Source: Planctomycetota bacterium (GTDB lineage Bacteria > Planctomycetota > Planctomycetia > Planctomycetales > Planctomycetaceae). Taken from it: a DNA stretch of 64,000 bases. Shown in pieces: positions 26,566-35,301 of the stretch. The notes beneath the pieces are model-generated. The model saw only the letters and a list, made by a program, of their open reading frames with translations. It did no database searches and was not told the DNA's origin. Within the stretch, counting starts at the first letter, position 1, and each line of letters starts with the position of its first letter. A program made the position numbers and the translations under genes. The stretch lies in assembly GCA_003388505.1 (NCBI GenBank), contig QQVO01000010.1, positions 1 to 64,000 of the forward strand, written 5' to 3'.

Positions 26566-26982
26566 CGGGAATCTCCAAACCACGATCCTGAAAGGTCTGT
26601 CGGCCCACCGGCGCGAGCGACGTGAACGGGCTTGCGCCTGGTCGCGGCGCACCGTCAACGCCGGCAGGTCGCGCTGCTGTGAGCGCGCACTCACGGCCGG
26701 CGCACAGAGGCGCGCTGAACGCTACGCCGCGCAACACCAGTGGGCAAATCGCATCACGGTCGTTCGCCGGCGTCCCGTCGCAAAATCGCGCCCCCGACCT
26801 GAGAAAGTCAAAGGGCGCGATCAGAGCGGCTGCAACGATGGAAGCGGTTCTGCCGGGTCGAGAGCGCGTCTCATTGACCCGCGGCGGTTCCGGCGCCGCA
26901 CAGGTCCGCAAGCAGGCAGAGAACGGCGCCCAGCCGCCGTCGGCGCAGCGATCCGTATGCGTTGCCAACCGGCCCGTTGGAA
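26566..26982. other. Intergenic region between the SDR and HD-GYP genes
   Basis: About 415 bases without a credible gene. It holds a terminator-like hairpin for the minus-strand SDR transcript (26785-26821) and presumably the HD-GYP promoter, for which I see no strong consensus. Confidence 0.5.
26785..26821 (-). terminator. Hairpin with T-run after the SDR gene
   Basis: ATCGCGCCC (26785-26793) pairs with GGGCGCGAT (26813-26821). On the minus strand the 3' arm is followed by TTTTG, which fits an intrinsic terminator for the cytochrome/SDR transcript about 160 bases past the SDR stop. Confidence 0.55.
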
Positions 26983-27675
26983 TCATCCCACATCGAGCGA
27001 CGCTCCGTTGTCCTCGGCAGTCAGGCTGAGCAGGAATGGAGCGGCCCGGCGGCTCCACTCTGCGGCGCGCGGATACGAGGCGGCTCCCGCGCCGAAGCAA
27101 CTGCGGAGCATGTCCGTGTCGATGACTCCCGGATTGACCGCAACCGATCCCAGTCCCGCGGGCAATTCCTGGGCCAGCGACCTGGAAAGCCCCTCGATCG
27201 CCCACTTGCTGGCGCAGTAGGGGGCGACCTGCGGCGACGTCGACCGGCCCCAGCCGGAACTGAAGTTGACGATGACCCCCGAACCGCGCTCGATCATCGC
27301 CGGCGCGAACGACCGGATGACGCGGAAGACCCCTTTCACATTCACGTCCACCACCCGGTCGAAGTCGGCGACGTCGACCTCCCACAAGGCGGCGTCGGGA
27401 TTGATCACGCCGGCGTTGTTGATCAGCAGGTCCGGGACGCACCCGGACCCGATCAATTCATTCGCCCACGACGAGACGTCGCCCGCGCGCGACACGTCCA
27501 CGGCGTCGAATCGATGCGGTTCGCCGTAGGTCTCTCCGAGATGCGCGATCGCATCGGCTGAGCGACCACAACCGCACACGATGCAGTCGCTCTCGACGAA
27601 CCGGTCGACGAGAGCGCGACCGAGACCGCGCGTCACGCCGGTGACGACGACCACCCGTCCTGTCCCCGTTCCCAC
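26983..27675 (-). CDS. Short-chain dehydrogenase/reductase (SDR)
   Basis: A 230-residue classical SDR. The Rossmann motif TGVTRGLG opens the protein, NNAG follows in the middle, and the catalytic pair appears as YCASK (Tyr and Lys) with a Ser in NFSSGWG. The cofactor is NAD(P)H; the substrate cannot be read from the sequence. The start is GTG at 27675, only three bases past the upstream cytochrome gene's stop, so the two genes are co-transcribed and probably translationally coupled. A terminator-like hairpin lies downstream. Confidence 0.88.
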   Translation of the reverse strand: MGTGTGRVVVVTGVTRGLGRALVDRFVESDCIVCGCGRSADAIAHLGETYGEPHRFDAVDVSRAGDVSSWANELIGSGCVPDLLINNAGVINPDAALWEVDVADFDRVVDVNVKGVFRVIRSFAPAMIERGSGVIVNFSSGWGRSTSPQVAPYCASKWAIEGLSRSLAQELPAGLGSVAVNPGVIDTDMLRSCFGAGAASYPRAAEWSRRAAPFLLSLTAEDNGASLDVG

Positions 27676-27678
27676 CGG

Positions 27679-29298
27679 TCAGTCCTTTCCACGATGTTCG
27701 ACCTTGGGCCACCAGTAGGTGTCAAACGGCTTCTCCGCCGTGTCGAATGTCGGGCTGTTGTCGAGATCGTGGCATTTGATGCACAGATTCTTGCGGGCTT
27801 CGTCTTTCTTGAGCTGCAACTCGCGACGGACGGCAAGCAACTCGTCGGTTTCGCTGCCGCCCGCCCGGAAGGCTTCTTCGAGTTCCACGTGCCGGGCCCC
27901 CGGCCCGTGGCAGTTCTCGCATTGCTGTCCCGCCAGATGCGGCGTCGTCTCTTCGTCGACGAACCCGCTCGTATACCGCAGCGCCTGCTGGGGATCCCAG
28001 CCTGTGGAATGGCAGGCGAGACACTCGGCGTCGAACGTACGGACGATGTAGTTTTCGTCGTCCGGCCGCCCCTTGGAAAGAGACTCAAAGGCGTGGGAGT
28101 GTTTGCTCTTTTTCCAGGCGCCATACGCCTTCTTGTGGCATTCGCCGCACCTGGCGGCGCCGACGAATTCGGTTCCCCGGGGATGCTCGATGGGAAGTTC
28201 GCTCAGGTCGGGCCGCTCCGTCTCCAGCCGCGCCACGTACTCCTCCAGCAAGGCGTGGATCGCGGGCGAGTGGTCGAACCGCTCGCCGTCCAGCGTGACG
28301 AGTTCGAACCGCAGGTCATGCTCATCGCCGTCGGGATAGACGCCAACCACTCCGGCCGCCTTACCCTTGCGGCCCGGATGCAGCAACAACGTCTCGCCGA
28401 TCGTCTCGGGCTCGATCGCGCCGTCTTCGGGTCCGCCTGCGGAGACGACCAGGTCGAAATCGCCGAACTCCTCCGCCAGCTCGCGCGATTCCTCGGCCGT
28501 CGCATGGGAGAGCAGGACCAGCACATCAGGGTCTTCGGCTTTCAGATCGGGCAGAACACGGTCGAGCGCAGCGGCCGGCGTCTCGTAACCGAAGAGCGTC
28601 TGTTCCGACGTCAGACCCTCGGCGAACAGCGTGCTCCAGATGGAAGTTCCCAGAACGGCCGTGACCGCGACCTTCACTCCTCCCACCTCAATCACGCGCG
28701 ACTCAACCGGCGTCGGGAGTTCGCCCGTCGTCTCCCGGTCCCCGAACAGATAAACATTTGCGCTGAGGAATTCGGGAGAGGGGTTTCCCTCCGCCTCCTC
28801 GGCCATGTGCAATTCGTACAGCGTTCCCGCCGTCAGCCGAATCTCCTCCGGTCCGTAGGCCATGGCGTCGTAATCCATCAACCGCAGCGCCGCCCGCGTG
28901 GTTTCGAACTTCATCAACTCCTGCTTCCGGCCGACGCGGTCCTCCCGCAGCGCGCCTCCGAGATCGAAACTCGCTGTCGGCCATTGCTTCTCTTCCTGGA
29001 GCAGACGCATCAGATCGGCCCGACGTGCCAGTCCGCCGATCTGGCCGGCCGTACACCCGCAGGGCTCGAGGTAGCCGTGCTGTTCGCCGGTGAAGACCAA
29101 CACGGCCTGCGGCGCCAGCCAGCCCTCGAACAGAGGTTTCGGAGGGGGTTCGGTGACTGCCGGGACGGTCGTCCCGTCGGTCGAGGAGGAACTGCCGCTC
29201 GGCGTCATCACATACACCACCGCACCGGCCGAACACAGCACAAGCACTGCGATCACCAGCGCGACGCGGCCGGAACGTGACGTTTTTTTTCGCGGCAT
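27679..29298 (-). CDS. Metallophosphatase-like / tetraheme cytochrome c fusion
   Basis: A 539-residue membrane-anchored exported protein. A helix at about 11-30 anchors it. The segment from 65 on resembles UshA/SoxB-like metallophosphatases (FTGEQHGYLEPCGCTAGQIGGLARR). Four CxxCH heme c motifs follow at about residues 384, 426, 460 and 506 (CGECH, CLACH, CENCH, CIKCH), a cytochrome c554-like arrangement. The ATG at 29298 has GGAG nine bases upstream. It heads a pair with the SDR gene and lies next to a DUF1573 gene on the same strand. Electron transfer outside the cytoplasm is likely; the hydrolase half may or may not be catalytic. Confidence 0.88.
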   Translation of the reverse strand: MPRKKTSRSGRVALVIAVLVLCSAGAVVYVMTPSGSSSSTDGTTVPAVTEPPPKPLFEGWLAPQAVLVFTGEQHGYLEPCGCTAGQIGGLARRADLMRLLQEEKQWPTASFDLGGALREDRVGRKQELMKFETTRAALRLMDYDAMAYGPEEIRLTAGTLYELHMAEEAEGNPSPEFLSANVYLFGDRETTGELPTPVESRVIEVGGVKVAVTAVLGTSIWSTLFAEGLTSEQTLFGYETPAAALDRVLPDLKAEDPDVLVLLSHATAEESRELAEEFGDFDLVVSAGGPEDGAIEPETIGETLLLHPGRKGKAAGVVGVYPDGDEHDLRFELVTLDGERFDHSPAIHALLEEYVARLETERPDLSELPIEHPRGTEFVGAARCGECHKKAYGAWKKSKHSHAFESLSKGRPDDENYIVRTFDAECLACHSTGWDPQQALRYTSGFVDEETTPHLAGQQCENCHGPGARHVELEEAFRAGGSETDELLAVRRELQLKKDEARKNLCIKCHDLDNSPTFDTAEKPFDTYWWPKVEHRGKD

Positions 29299-29514
29299 GC
29301 CTTTGACTCCATTCACGGAATTTTCTGCCAGCCGCAAACGCAACACAGCGGCGGAAAGATGATTGACAGGAAAAAAGTGACGAACCACAGGTGATCGTAC
29401 ACCAGCGCGATCACCCGCCTCCGACGCGAACCTCACCTTGCGGGCAATCGCCGTCGGATCGCGACCGAGGCGCGTCGACAAGACCGACATCAGTTACGTG
29501 CAGGGCTCTCCGAC

Positions 29515-30699
29515 TCAGTCGGCCTGCATGTCGATATTGAAGCTCAAGGTGGAGAACTCGGAGTGGTTTGTCTGAAGTTCGACGGAAATGACGGAGTCCC
29601 CGGACCAGCGTCCCGGAACGATTCCCGGCGGGGCTTCGATCAACAGTTGATAACGGCTTCGTCCCGACGATTTGGCGGCGAATTCCTCATCGACGGAAGT
29701 CGACACTTCGAGCACGGGCGGCTCGACGGTAACGCCTTCGATGGTGAAGTCGTCAGCCAGGCCGCGCGTGAACAGGGAGAGCTGAACCGTTTTCCCCTCC
29801 GCCGCAGAAAAACGCCCCATCCGAAGCGTCCGGTCCGCCTGCGTCCAGCCGGGACCGACGAGATTAAAGGGGCCGACCCGCTGGCCGCTGACAACGAATT
29901 GAAACTCGGCGTTGTCTTCCAGCGTCGTCGCCACGGTGATCATCTCTTGAAAACTTCCGACCGGCATCTTGGGCTGCAGTTCACAATCGAGTCGATAACC
30001 GCTGACGGCCCCGGCCTCGCTCAATTCTTCCTCGGACATCGGAACGGCGTTCGCGGAGAGAATCTCGGGCCGGCTGGTTTCGATCGACGTGATCTCGAAG
30101 GAATCCTCGATCATAGAGGCGATGATGCCGGAAAACTCCGTCGGCTCGTTGTCCGGGATCGACCCCAGGCTCCAGATCCCCTGCGGCATTGTGAGGACGC
30201 TGTTCACCACTTCGCCGCTGACGCTCAGAACGACTTCCGGACGCGCGGGATCGTTGGTCCAGATTCTCGCCTGCTGTGTAAACATCGGTTCGGCCCCCTT
30301 GGGCGTCCACTCCAGAGTGACCTCTGTGGATTCGCCGGGCGGAAGCTCATCGTCGGCGAGGTTGCCGATGGTGCACGTGCAACTGCTGGGCCCCATCGCG
30401 ATCTTCAGCGGCGCTTCTCCGGTGTTCTCGATCTCGAACGCATGCGTCCCGGTCTCGCCGGCCGCCATCCGCTCGAACGTGTGTTCTGTCGTCTCGATCG
30501 CGGCGACCGGACGGGGGCCCTCGGTTTCGCTGAAATCGAACGGATTGACGGCGTACACGCCGCTCTCATCCGGAGTGATCTCGCCGGCGTTCGGGCTCTC
30601 GACGGCGCCGCCGGAAGGCTTCGGCGCAGCAAACCAGCTTAACACGGCGAGCGCCAGCAGCAGCGCCAAGACCCCGGCGAGGGCGGATGCGAATCTCAT
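29515..30699 (-). CDS. DUF1573 domain protein
   Basis: A 394-residue exported or membrane-anchored protein (hydrophobic segment at about 7-22). Residues 70-175 form a DUF1573 domain, an immunoglobulin-like fold marked by HTFERMAAGETGTHAFEIEN, GPSSCTCTIG (paired cysteines) and VTLEWTPKG. The remainder is beta-rich. DUF1573 is common in Bacteroidetes and planctomycete exported proteins, and no enzyme activity is known. The ATG at 30699 has GGGGAG upstream. It shares strand and proximity with the cytochrome gene, with a 216-base gap. Confidence 0.85.
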   Translation of the reverse strand: MRFASALAGVLALLLALAVLSWFAAPKPSGGAVESPNAGEITPDESGVYAVNPFDFSETEGPRPVAAIETTEHTFERMAAGETGTHAFEIENTGEAPLKIAMGPSSCTCTIGNLADDELPPGESTEVTLEWTPKGAEPMFTQQARIWTNDPARPEVVLSVSGEVVNSVLTMPQGIWSLGSIPDNEPTEFSGIIASMIEDSFEITSIETSRPEILSANAVPMSEEELSEAGAVSGYRLDCELQPKMPVGSFQEMITVATTLEDNAEFQFVVSGQRVGPFNLVGPGWTQADRTLRMGRFSAAEGKTVQLSLFTRGLADDFTIEGVTVEPPVLEVSTSVDEEFAAKSSGRSRYQLLIEAPPGIVPGRWSGDSVISVELQTNHSEFSTLSFNIDMQAD

Positions 30700-30816
30700 A
30701 ACATGATCTCCCCGACGATAACAGAAACCTGGAAAACAATACTTAAGTTTCGCGATGCCGGCGGTTCGGGTCAATCGCAGCCTCGGACAGAATGCGTTAT
30801 TCGGCGGCGACGCGTC

Positions 30817-32094
30817 TCAGCCGATCAGATCACCGATCTCGATCAGGTGCAGTTGCCGTCCTTCATCCTGGTACGGTGAGTCGATGCAGACGTATCGGGC
30901 GTCCGGGCTGAACCGGGGATGGGTGTCAACCCGCCATTCCCCGGTGTATTCGGGCGGACTGGGAAACCGCCCCAGGTCGATGCGGCGGCCGGACTCGACA
31001 TGGTAGAGATGGGGAGTCTGCACGCGCTCCGGCCCCTGGGGATACGTGTCGTTCAGAATCCACTCGTTGCCCGGCAGATAGCTGAGATGCCCGGAGCCGT
31101 TCAGGACGCCGTGCCCGACTTCCTCGATGATTCCGGCCTCGGAATCTGAAAACAGGAAGTTCCCCCACTCCGGGTTGCCGAGCCAGTCCTTCGACTGCGA
31201 CAGGATGTGCCGGGGGTCGCGCCAGATGAAGTGCGAGGCGTAGCCGTTGGGGATGACGACGCGGATGTCGCTCCCGTCGGGGTTCGCGGTGATCAGCCGG
31301 GTCAGCCGCCGGCCGTTCGGGTATCGCCAGCGGTGCAGCATGATGAACCGCGATCCATCCGGGCTGAACAGGAGGTGGTTGAAGTAGTGCTTGACGTCCG
31401 GCTGGTTGTTGGGAATCTCGCCGGTTTCGGCGATCTGCGCGAGTGAGATGATCAACTCCGCGCGGCCGCTCTCGAGATCGACGCGCCACACGCCCGACTC
31501 GTCCGGCGCGAGATCGTCGGCGTAGGGGTCGGTCAGGCCGGCGTACCCGTAACCGGGACGGACGGCGGCGATGCGGCTGAAATCGGGCGTTACAGCCGTT
31601 TTGCCGTCCGGGCTGACGGAATAGATCGGATGAGGAACGGTCCGCCCGTCGCCGGTCTCCACGTTCAATATCCGGCAGACATAGCGATCGCCTTCACGGT
31701 CGTTCCAGAGAATCGTATTCGCAGAGCCGGGCAGCCACTGCAGCATGCAGCCCTGCTGCCAGTTCCAGGAGGAACTCTCTCCCAGTTCGATCCAGCGGTC
31801 GTCGTCCTCCAGGTCGACCATGCCGATCCGGATGACGTCGTCCGCCGTGGGAGACCGGTGTTCGAACGGCACTTCCATTCCGAGCACGAATCGCGACGTG
31901 GGATCGAACTGGAGCTTATCGTAGTACCCGAACCAGTGATGCCTCGGTCCGCGAGTGATGACGCGCGTAGGAGGGTAGTGGTCGTCCTGGAACGCATGAG
32001 ACGCACCACCAAGGGCGAGCGCCGCTGCGCCTGCGAATCCCGCTTGCAGAAATTCCCTTCGGGATGAGACGTTGCTTGGGGAGTTGTTCGTCAT
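30817..32094 (-). CDS. Tat-exported PD40/WD40-like beta-propeller protein
   Basis: A 425-residue protein with a twin-arginine signal (SSRREFLQAGFAG). It is built from PD40-type propeller blades, for example IYSVSPDGKTAVTPDFSRI, LLFSPDGSRFIMLHRW and HPRFSPDARYVCID. Similar folds occur in TolB and oligogalacturonate lyase; residues such as HHWFGYYDKLQFDPTSR suggest a conserved ligand site. I do not assign an activity. The start is set at the ATG giving the Tat signal near the N-terminus. It is divergent from the Gfo/Idh/MocA gene at 32253. Confidence 0.75.
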   Translation of the reverse strand: MTNNSPSNVSSRREFLQAGFAGAAALALGGASHAFQDDHYPPTRVITRGPRHHWFGYYDKLQFDPTSRFVLGMEVPFEHRSPTADDVIRIGMVDLEDDDRWIELGESSSWNWQQGCMLQWLPGSANTILWNDREGDRYVCRILNVETGDGRTVPHPIYSVSPDGKTAVTPDFSRIAAVRPGYGYAGLTDPYADDLAPDESGVWRVDLESGRAELIISLAQIAETGEIPNNQPDVKHYFNHLLFSPDGSRFIMLHRWRYPNGRRLTRLITANPDGSDIRVVIPNGYASHFIWRDPRHILSQSKDWLGNPEWGNFLFSDSEAGIIEEVGHGVLNGSGHLSYLPGNEWILNDTYPQGPERVQTPHLYHVESGRRIDLGRFPSPPEYTGEWRVDTHPRFSPDARYVCIDSPYQDEGRQLHLIEIGDLIG

Positions 32095-32252
32095 CGCGTC
32101 GTCGCCTCGCATGTCGCGCATGGAAAGAAAGAGCGTCGCTCCTGTTTGACTCACCTTAACGAATCGACGTTCGGCGCGTCACTGGAACTCGCATGCGGAA
32201 ACGGCGACGATGACGGCGCTCGCACAAGAGTCTCGACAGAGTGAGGTCCACG

Positions 32253-33311
32253 ATGGTTGAACAACTGATTCGCATCGGAATCGTGGGAGCCGGGGCCAAC
32301 ACGCGGCTGCGGCATATTCCGGGGTTTCGCAAGATCGCAGGGGTCGGGATCGCCGGGGTCGTCAACAGCAGCGACGAGTCGACGCAACGAGCGGCCCGCG
32401 AGTTGGACATCCCGCGCACGTTCTCTGACTGGAAGTCGCTCGTGGAAGATGACGAGATCGACGCCGTGATGATCGGGACGTGGCCCAACCTGCATTGCGA
32501 AGTGACGTGCGCGGCGCTCGCCGCCGGGAAGCACGTGCTGACCGAAGCCCGGATGGCGCGGAATCTCGACGAGGCGCGGCGGATGCGCGATGCGGCGGCG
32601 GCGCATCCGGACCTGACGACGCAGATTGTTCCGAGTCCGCTGGGTCTGGAATGCGGCGCGGCCGTGAAAGAGCTGATTGACGACGAGGATTTCGGCGAAC
32701 TGCGTGAACTGGTTGTGATCGGTGCGACCGACAGTTTCTGGGACGACTCGCAGCCGGTGCATTGGCGGCAGCAGTCTTCGCTCAGCGGGAAGAATGTGCT
32801 GGCGCTGGGCATCATGCATGAAACGGTTCAGCGGTGGTGCCCCCCGCCACTGCGGGTGTTCGCGCAAGGGGCGATATTTTCGCGGCGCACTTCGGCGAAA
32901 AATGGTACGTCTGTGAAACCTGACATTCCCGACAGTCTGCAGGTGCTGACCGAACTCGACGCGGGCGACGCGGGCGGGCGGGGGATGTATCACCTGAGCG
33001 GGATCGCGCTGCATGGTCCTCCCCTGCAGATTCACCTGTACGGCAGCGGGGGGACGATCAAGGTCGAGTTCGGGTCGAAGGAGCGGGTGCTGTTCGGCCG
33101 CGCGGGTGAAGACGAGCTGCGGGAAGTCGAGATTCCCGCAGCGGCGCGCGGCGGGTGGCGCGTGGAGGAAGAGTTCATTTCGGCGATCCGTGGACAGGAA
33201 GAAGTAAGGCTGACCGACTTTGCGACCGGAGTGCAATATATGGAGTTCACCGAGGCAGTGAGCCGGAGCCTGGACAGCGGCGAGACGGTGACATTGCCGC
33301 TGGAGGAATAA
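32253..33311 (+). CDS. Gfo/Idh/MocA-like protein lacking the EKP lysine
   Basis: A 352-residue NAD(P)-binding protein of the Gfo/Idh/MocA family: RIGIVGAGANTRLRHIPGF is the Rossmann loop, and a C-terminal alpha/beta domain follows. The usual catalytic E-K-P motif is replaced by E-A-R (VLTEARMARN), so the lysine is missing and normal dehydrogenase chemistry is doubtful. The start is the ATG at 32253 with GTGAGG upstream. It stands alone and divergent from a propeller protein. Confidence 0.85.
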   Translation: MVEQLIRIGIVGAGANTRLRHIPGFRKIAGVGIAGVVNSSDESTQRAARELDIPRTFSDWKSLVEDDEIDAVMIGTWPNLHCEVTCAALAAGKHVLTEARMARNLDEARRMRDAAAAHPDLTTQIVPSPLGLECGAAVKELIDDEDFGELRELVVIGATDSFWDDSQPVHWRQQSSLSGKNVLALGIMHETVQRWCPPPLRVFAQGAIFSRRTSAKNGTSVKPDIPDSLQVLTELDAGDAGGRGMYHLSGIALHGPPLQIHLYGSGGTIKVEFGSKERVLFGRAGEDELREVEIPAAARGGWRVEEEFISAIRGQEEVRLTDFATGVQYMEFTEAVSRSLDSGETVTLPLEE

Positions 33312-33379
33312 CGCCCTGCCCGGCGCAATGCATCGATTGTGGGACCGGCCACGCCCATCACTTCATTTCATTTCGTTCT

Positions 33380-33394
33380 GGGGCGTGCCGCCCC
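33380..33394 (-). terminator. Hairpin downstream of the ferredoxin gene
   Basis: GGGGCG (33380-33385) pairs with CGCCCC (33389-33394) around a three-base loop, directly past the minus-strand ferredoxin stop. No U-run follows, so the role is uncertain. Confidence 0.4.
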
Positions 33395-33401
33395 GGGAGG
33401 A

Positions 33402-33683
33402 TCACTGACTGACTGTGAGCGGCGGTTGCTTTTCGGTGATTCGGGGACATTGTGGGGCCATCTGTCGATTCAGTTCGATGAAGCCGGTCCATTCCTCGGG
33501 AACGTCGGCTTCGTAATAGATGGCTTCGACGGGGCATTCGGGGACGCAGGCTCCGCAATCGATGCATTCGTCGGGATCGATGAAGAGCATCGATTCGCCT
33601 TCGTGGAAGCATTCCGCCGGGCAAACGACGACGCAGTCGGTATACTTGCAGCCGAAGCAGGGTTGGGTCACGACCATCGCCAT
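33402..33683 (-). CDS. Dicluster (7Fe/8Fe) ferredoxin
   Basis: A 93-residue electron carrier. Two cluster motifs are visible: Cys9-x2-Cys12-x4-Cys17-x3-Cys21 and the regular Cys40-x2-Cys43-x2-Cys46-x3-Cys50. The spaced first motif is typical of [3Fe-4S]/[4Fe-4S] ferredoxins. The ATG at 33683 has GGAGG eight bases upstream. It is divergent from the sigma/kinase gene. No redox partner gene is adjacent. Confidence 0.92.
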   Translation of the reverse strand: MAMVVTQPCFGCKYTDCVVVCPAECFHEGESMLFIDPDECIDCGACVPECPVEAIYYEADVPEEWTGFIELNRQMAPQCPRITEKQPPLTVSQ

Positions 33684-33799
33684 TGCGGGAACCTCCATTC
33701 GTGGGGTGGTATCTGTTCAGTGTGTGAATGCGGGTTGGACAAGGTGACCGGACATCCATTTCGGTCACTTTTTCGAGAATCTGGCAGATTGGGGTCGCC

Positions 33800-35290
33800 G
33801 TGGACGCGTCTCAACCGGATCGCGACCTGGCGGCGGCCTGGAGGGAGGGAGACTCCCGTGCAGCGGCGGTGCTGTTTGACCGTTACGTTGTACGGCTGAC
33901 TTCGCTGGCGCGGGCGCGGCTGTCTCGGCGACTGGCGCGGCGGATCGATCCGGAAGACATCGTCCTGTCCGCTTATCGCAGCTTCTTTGTGGCGGCGGCG
34001 GACGGCCGCGTGTCGTGCGATGAAGAAGCCGACTTATGGCCGCTGCTGGCCCTGATCACGCTGAGAAAGGTTGCGAGGCAGGGGAGTCGCCATCAGGCGG
34101 GGCGGCGATCGGTGGATCGGGAGGTTCCGCTCGATTCCGTGCTGATTGAGGCCGCCGCGGTGGATGCGACCGCCGAGCAGGCGGTCGCGCTCGAGGAGGA
34201 ACTGACCGGTCTGATGCAGGCGCTCCCGGAGAGGGAGCGGGAAATCCTGGCTCGAACGTTGCAAGGGGAAGACCAGGCGGCGATCGCCGTGGCGCTCGGT
34301 TGCTCGGAGCGGACGGTTCGCAGGGCGATCGCGGGCATCAGAGAGGCGGTCGTGGAACGTGGCGAACTCGGCGGGTTGAATGCATTCCGACCGATCACGC
34401 GGCAAGCGGATACAGGGGCCGATCTGCATCATTCCGGTCACGAGACAGAATCGGCGGCAGAACCTCAGCCGACGATCGAACTGGACGACTTCGACCTGAA
34501 AGAGATGGTCGGAGCGGGCGGCTTCGCCAAGCTGTATCGCTGCGTGCGGCGATCGGACGGGCATGAGACGGCTGTCAAGTTCCTGCGGAAGAAGTTCTGG
34601 CACGACGAAAACGCGGTGCGGCTGATGCTGAATGAGATGCATTTTCTGCAGCGGGTGCACCATCCCAACATTGTGCCGCTGCTTGGTTGGGGACGTTCGC
34701 GCGATGCCGCGCCTTTCCTGGTGCTGGAGTGGATCGAGGGACAGAACCTCTCAAAGTGGCGCGATGATGAGGCGAGGACGATCGACGAGGTGATCGGAGT
34801 GGTGCGGCCGGTTCTGGAAGGGGTTTCGGCCGCGCATGACGCCGGAGTCCTGCACTGCGACCTGAAGCCGGAGAATGTGCTGATCCGTGATGACGGTTGC
34901 GTGTTTCTTTCGGACTTTGGCTTTGCGCGGACGATTCGCCCGGAGTCGCCGCATATTCCGCGCGGGGGGACGGCCGGTTATCTCGCGCCTGAGCAGGTTT
35001 CGAGCACGTTCGGCGAACCCGATGTCCGGACCGACGTCTACGGGATCGGCGGGTTGATTTACGCGCTGCTGACGGGCAGGCCGCCGTTCGTGGGAGAGTC
35101 GGTGCCCGAGATTCTCGCTGAGGTTGTCTCCGGTCGACTTCCGGCACCGATGACGCGGGCTCGATGCGACGTCCCGGCGTGGCTCGCAGCGATCGTGAGC
35201 CGATGCCTGGCGAAGGAGCCAGCGGACCGGTTGCCGTCTGTGGCGTCGGTCTTGCGGGAGATTGATCTGCACTTCGGGCGGGGGGACTGA
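33800..35290 (+). CDS. ECF-like sigma factor / Ser-Thr kinase fusion
   Basis: One polypeptide of about 496 residues. The N-terminal 190 residues are an ECF-type sigma factor: region 2 at about 15-85 (DLAAAWREGDSRAAAVLFDRY, RIDPEDIVLSAYRSFF) and region 4 at 132-185 (LPEREREIL, then a GCSERTVRRAI helix-turn-helix). Residues 228 to the end are a kinase domain: VGAGGFAKLYR loop, Lys260 in AVKFL, LHCDLKPENV, SDFGFA and APE. The HRD motif reads HCD, so the arginine that responds to activation-loop phosphorylation is missing. The kinase has no membrane segment. The start is uncertain: GTG 33800 is chosen, ATG 33728 is possible. It converges on the WD40 kinase gene. Confidence 0.85.
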   Translation: MDASQPDRDLAAAWREGDSRAAAVLFDRYVVRLTSLARARLSRRLARRIDPEDIVLSAYRSFFVAAADGRVSCDEEADLWPLLALITLRKVARQGSRHQAGRRSVDREVPLDSVLIEAAAVDATAEQAVALEEELTGLMQALPEREREILARTLQGEDQAAIAVALGCSERTVRRAIAGIREAVVERGELGGLNAFRPITRQADTGADLHHSGHETESAAEPQPTIELDDFDLKEMVGAGGFAKLYRCVRRSDGHETAVKFLRKKFWHDENAVRLMLNEMHFLQRVHHPNIVPLLGWGRSRDAAPFLVLEWIEGQNLSKWRDDEARTIDEVIGVVRPVLEGVSAAHDAGVLHCDLKPENVLIRDDGCVFLSDFGFARTIRPESPHIPRGGTAGYLAPEQVSSTFGEPDVRTDVYGIGGLIYALLTGRPPFVGESVPEILAEVVSGRLPAPMTRARCDVPAWLAAIVSRCLAKEPADRLPSVASVLREIDLHFGRGD

Positions 35291-35301
35291 GTGAAGTCGG
35301 G

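Noticed and set aside
26417-27442. Minus-strand frame of 341 codons overlapping both the SDR and HD-GYP genes
   Set aside because: It overlaps two well-supported genes in another frame and its sequence is Arg/Gly-rich without motifs.
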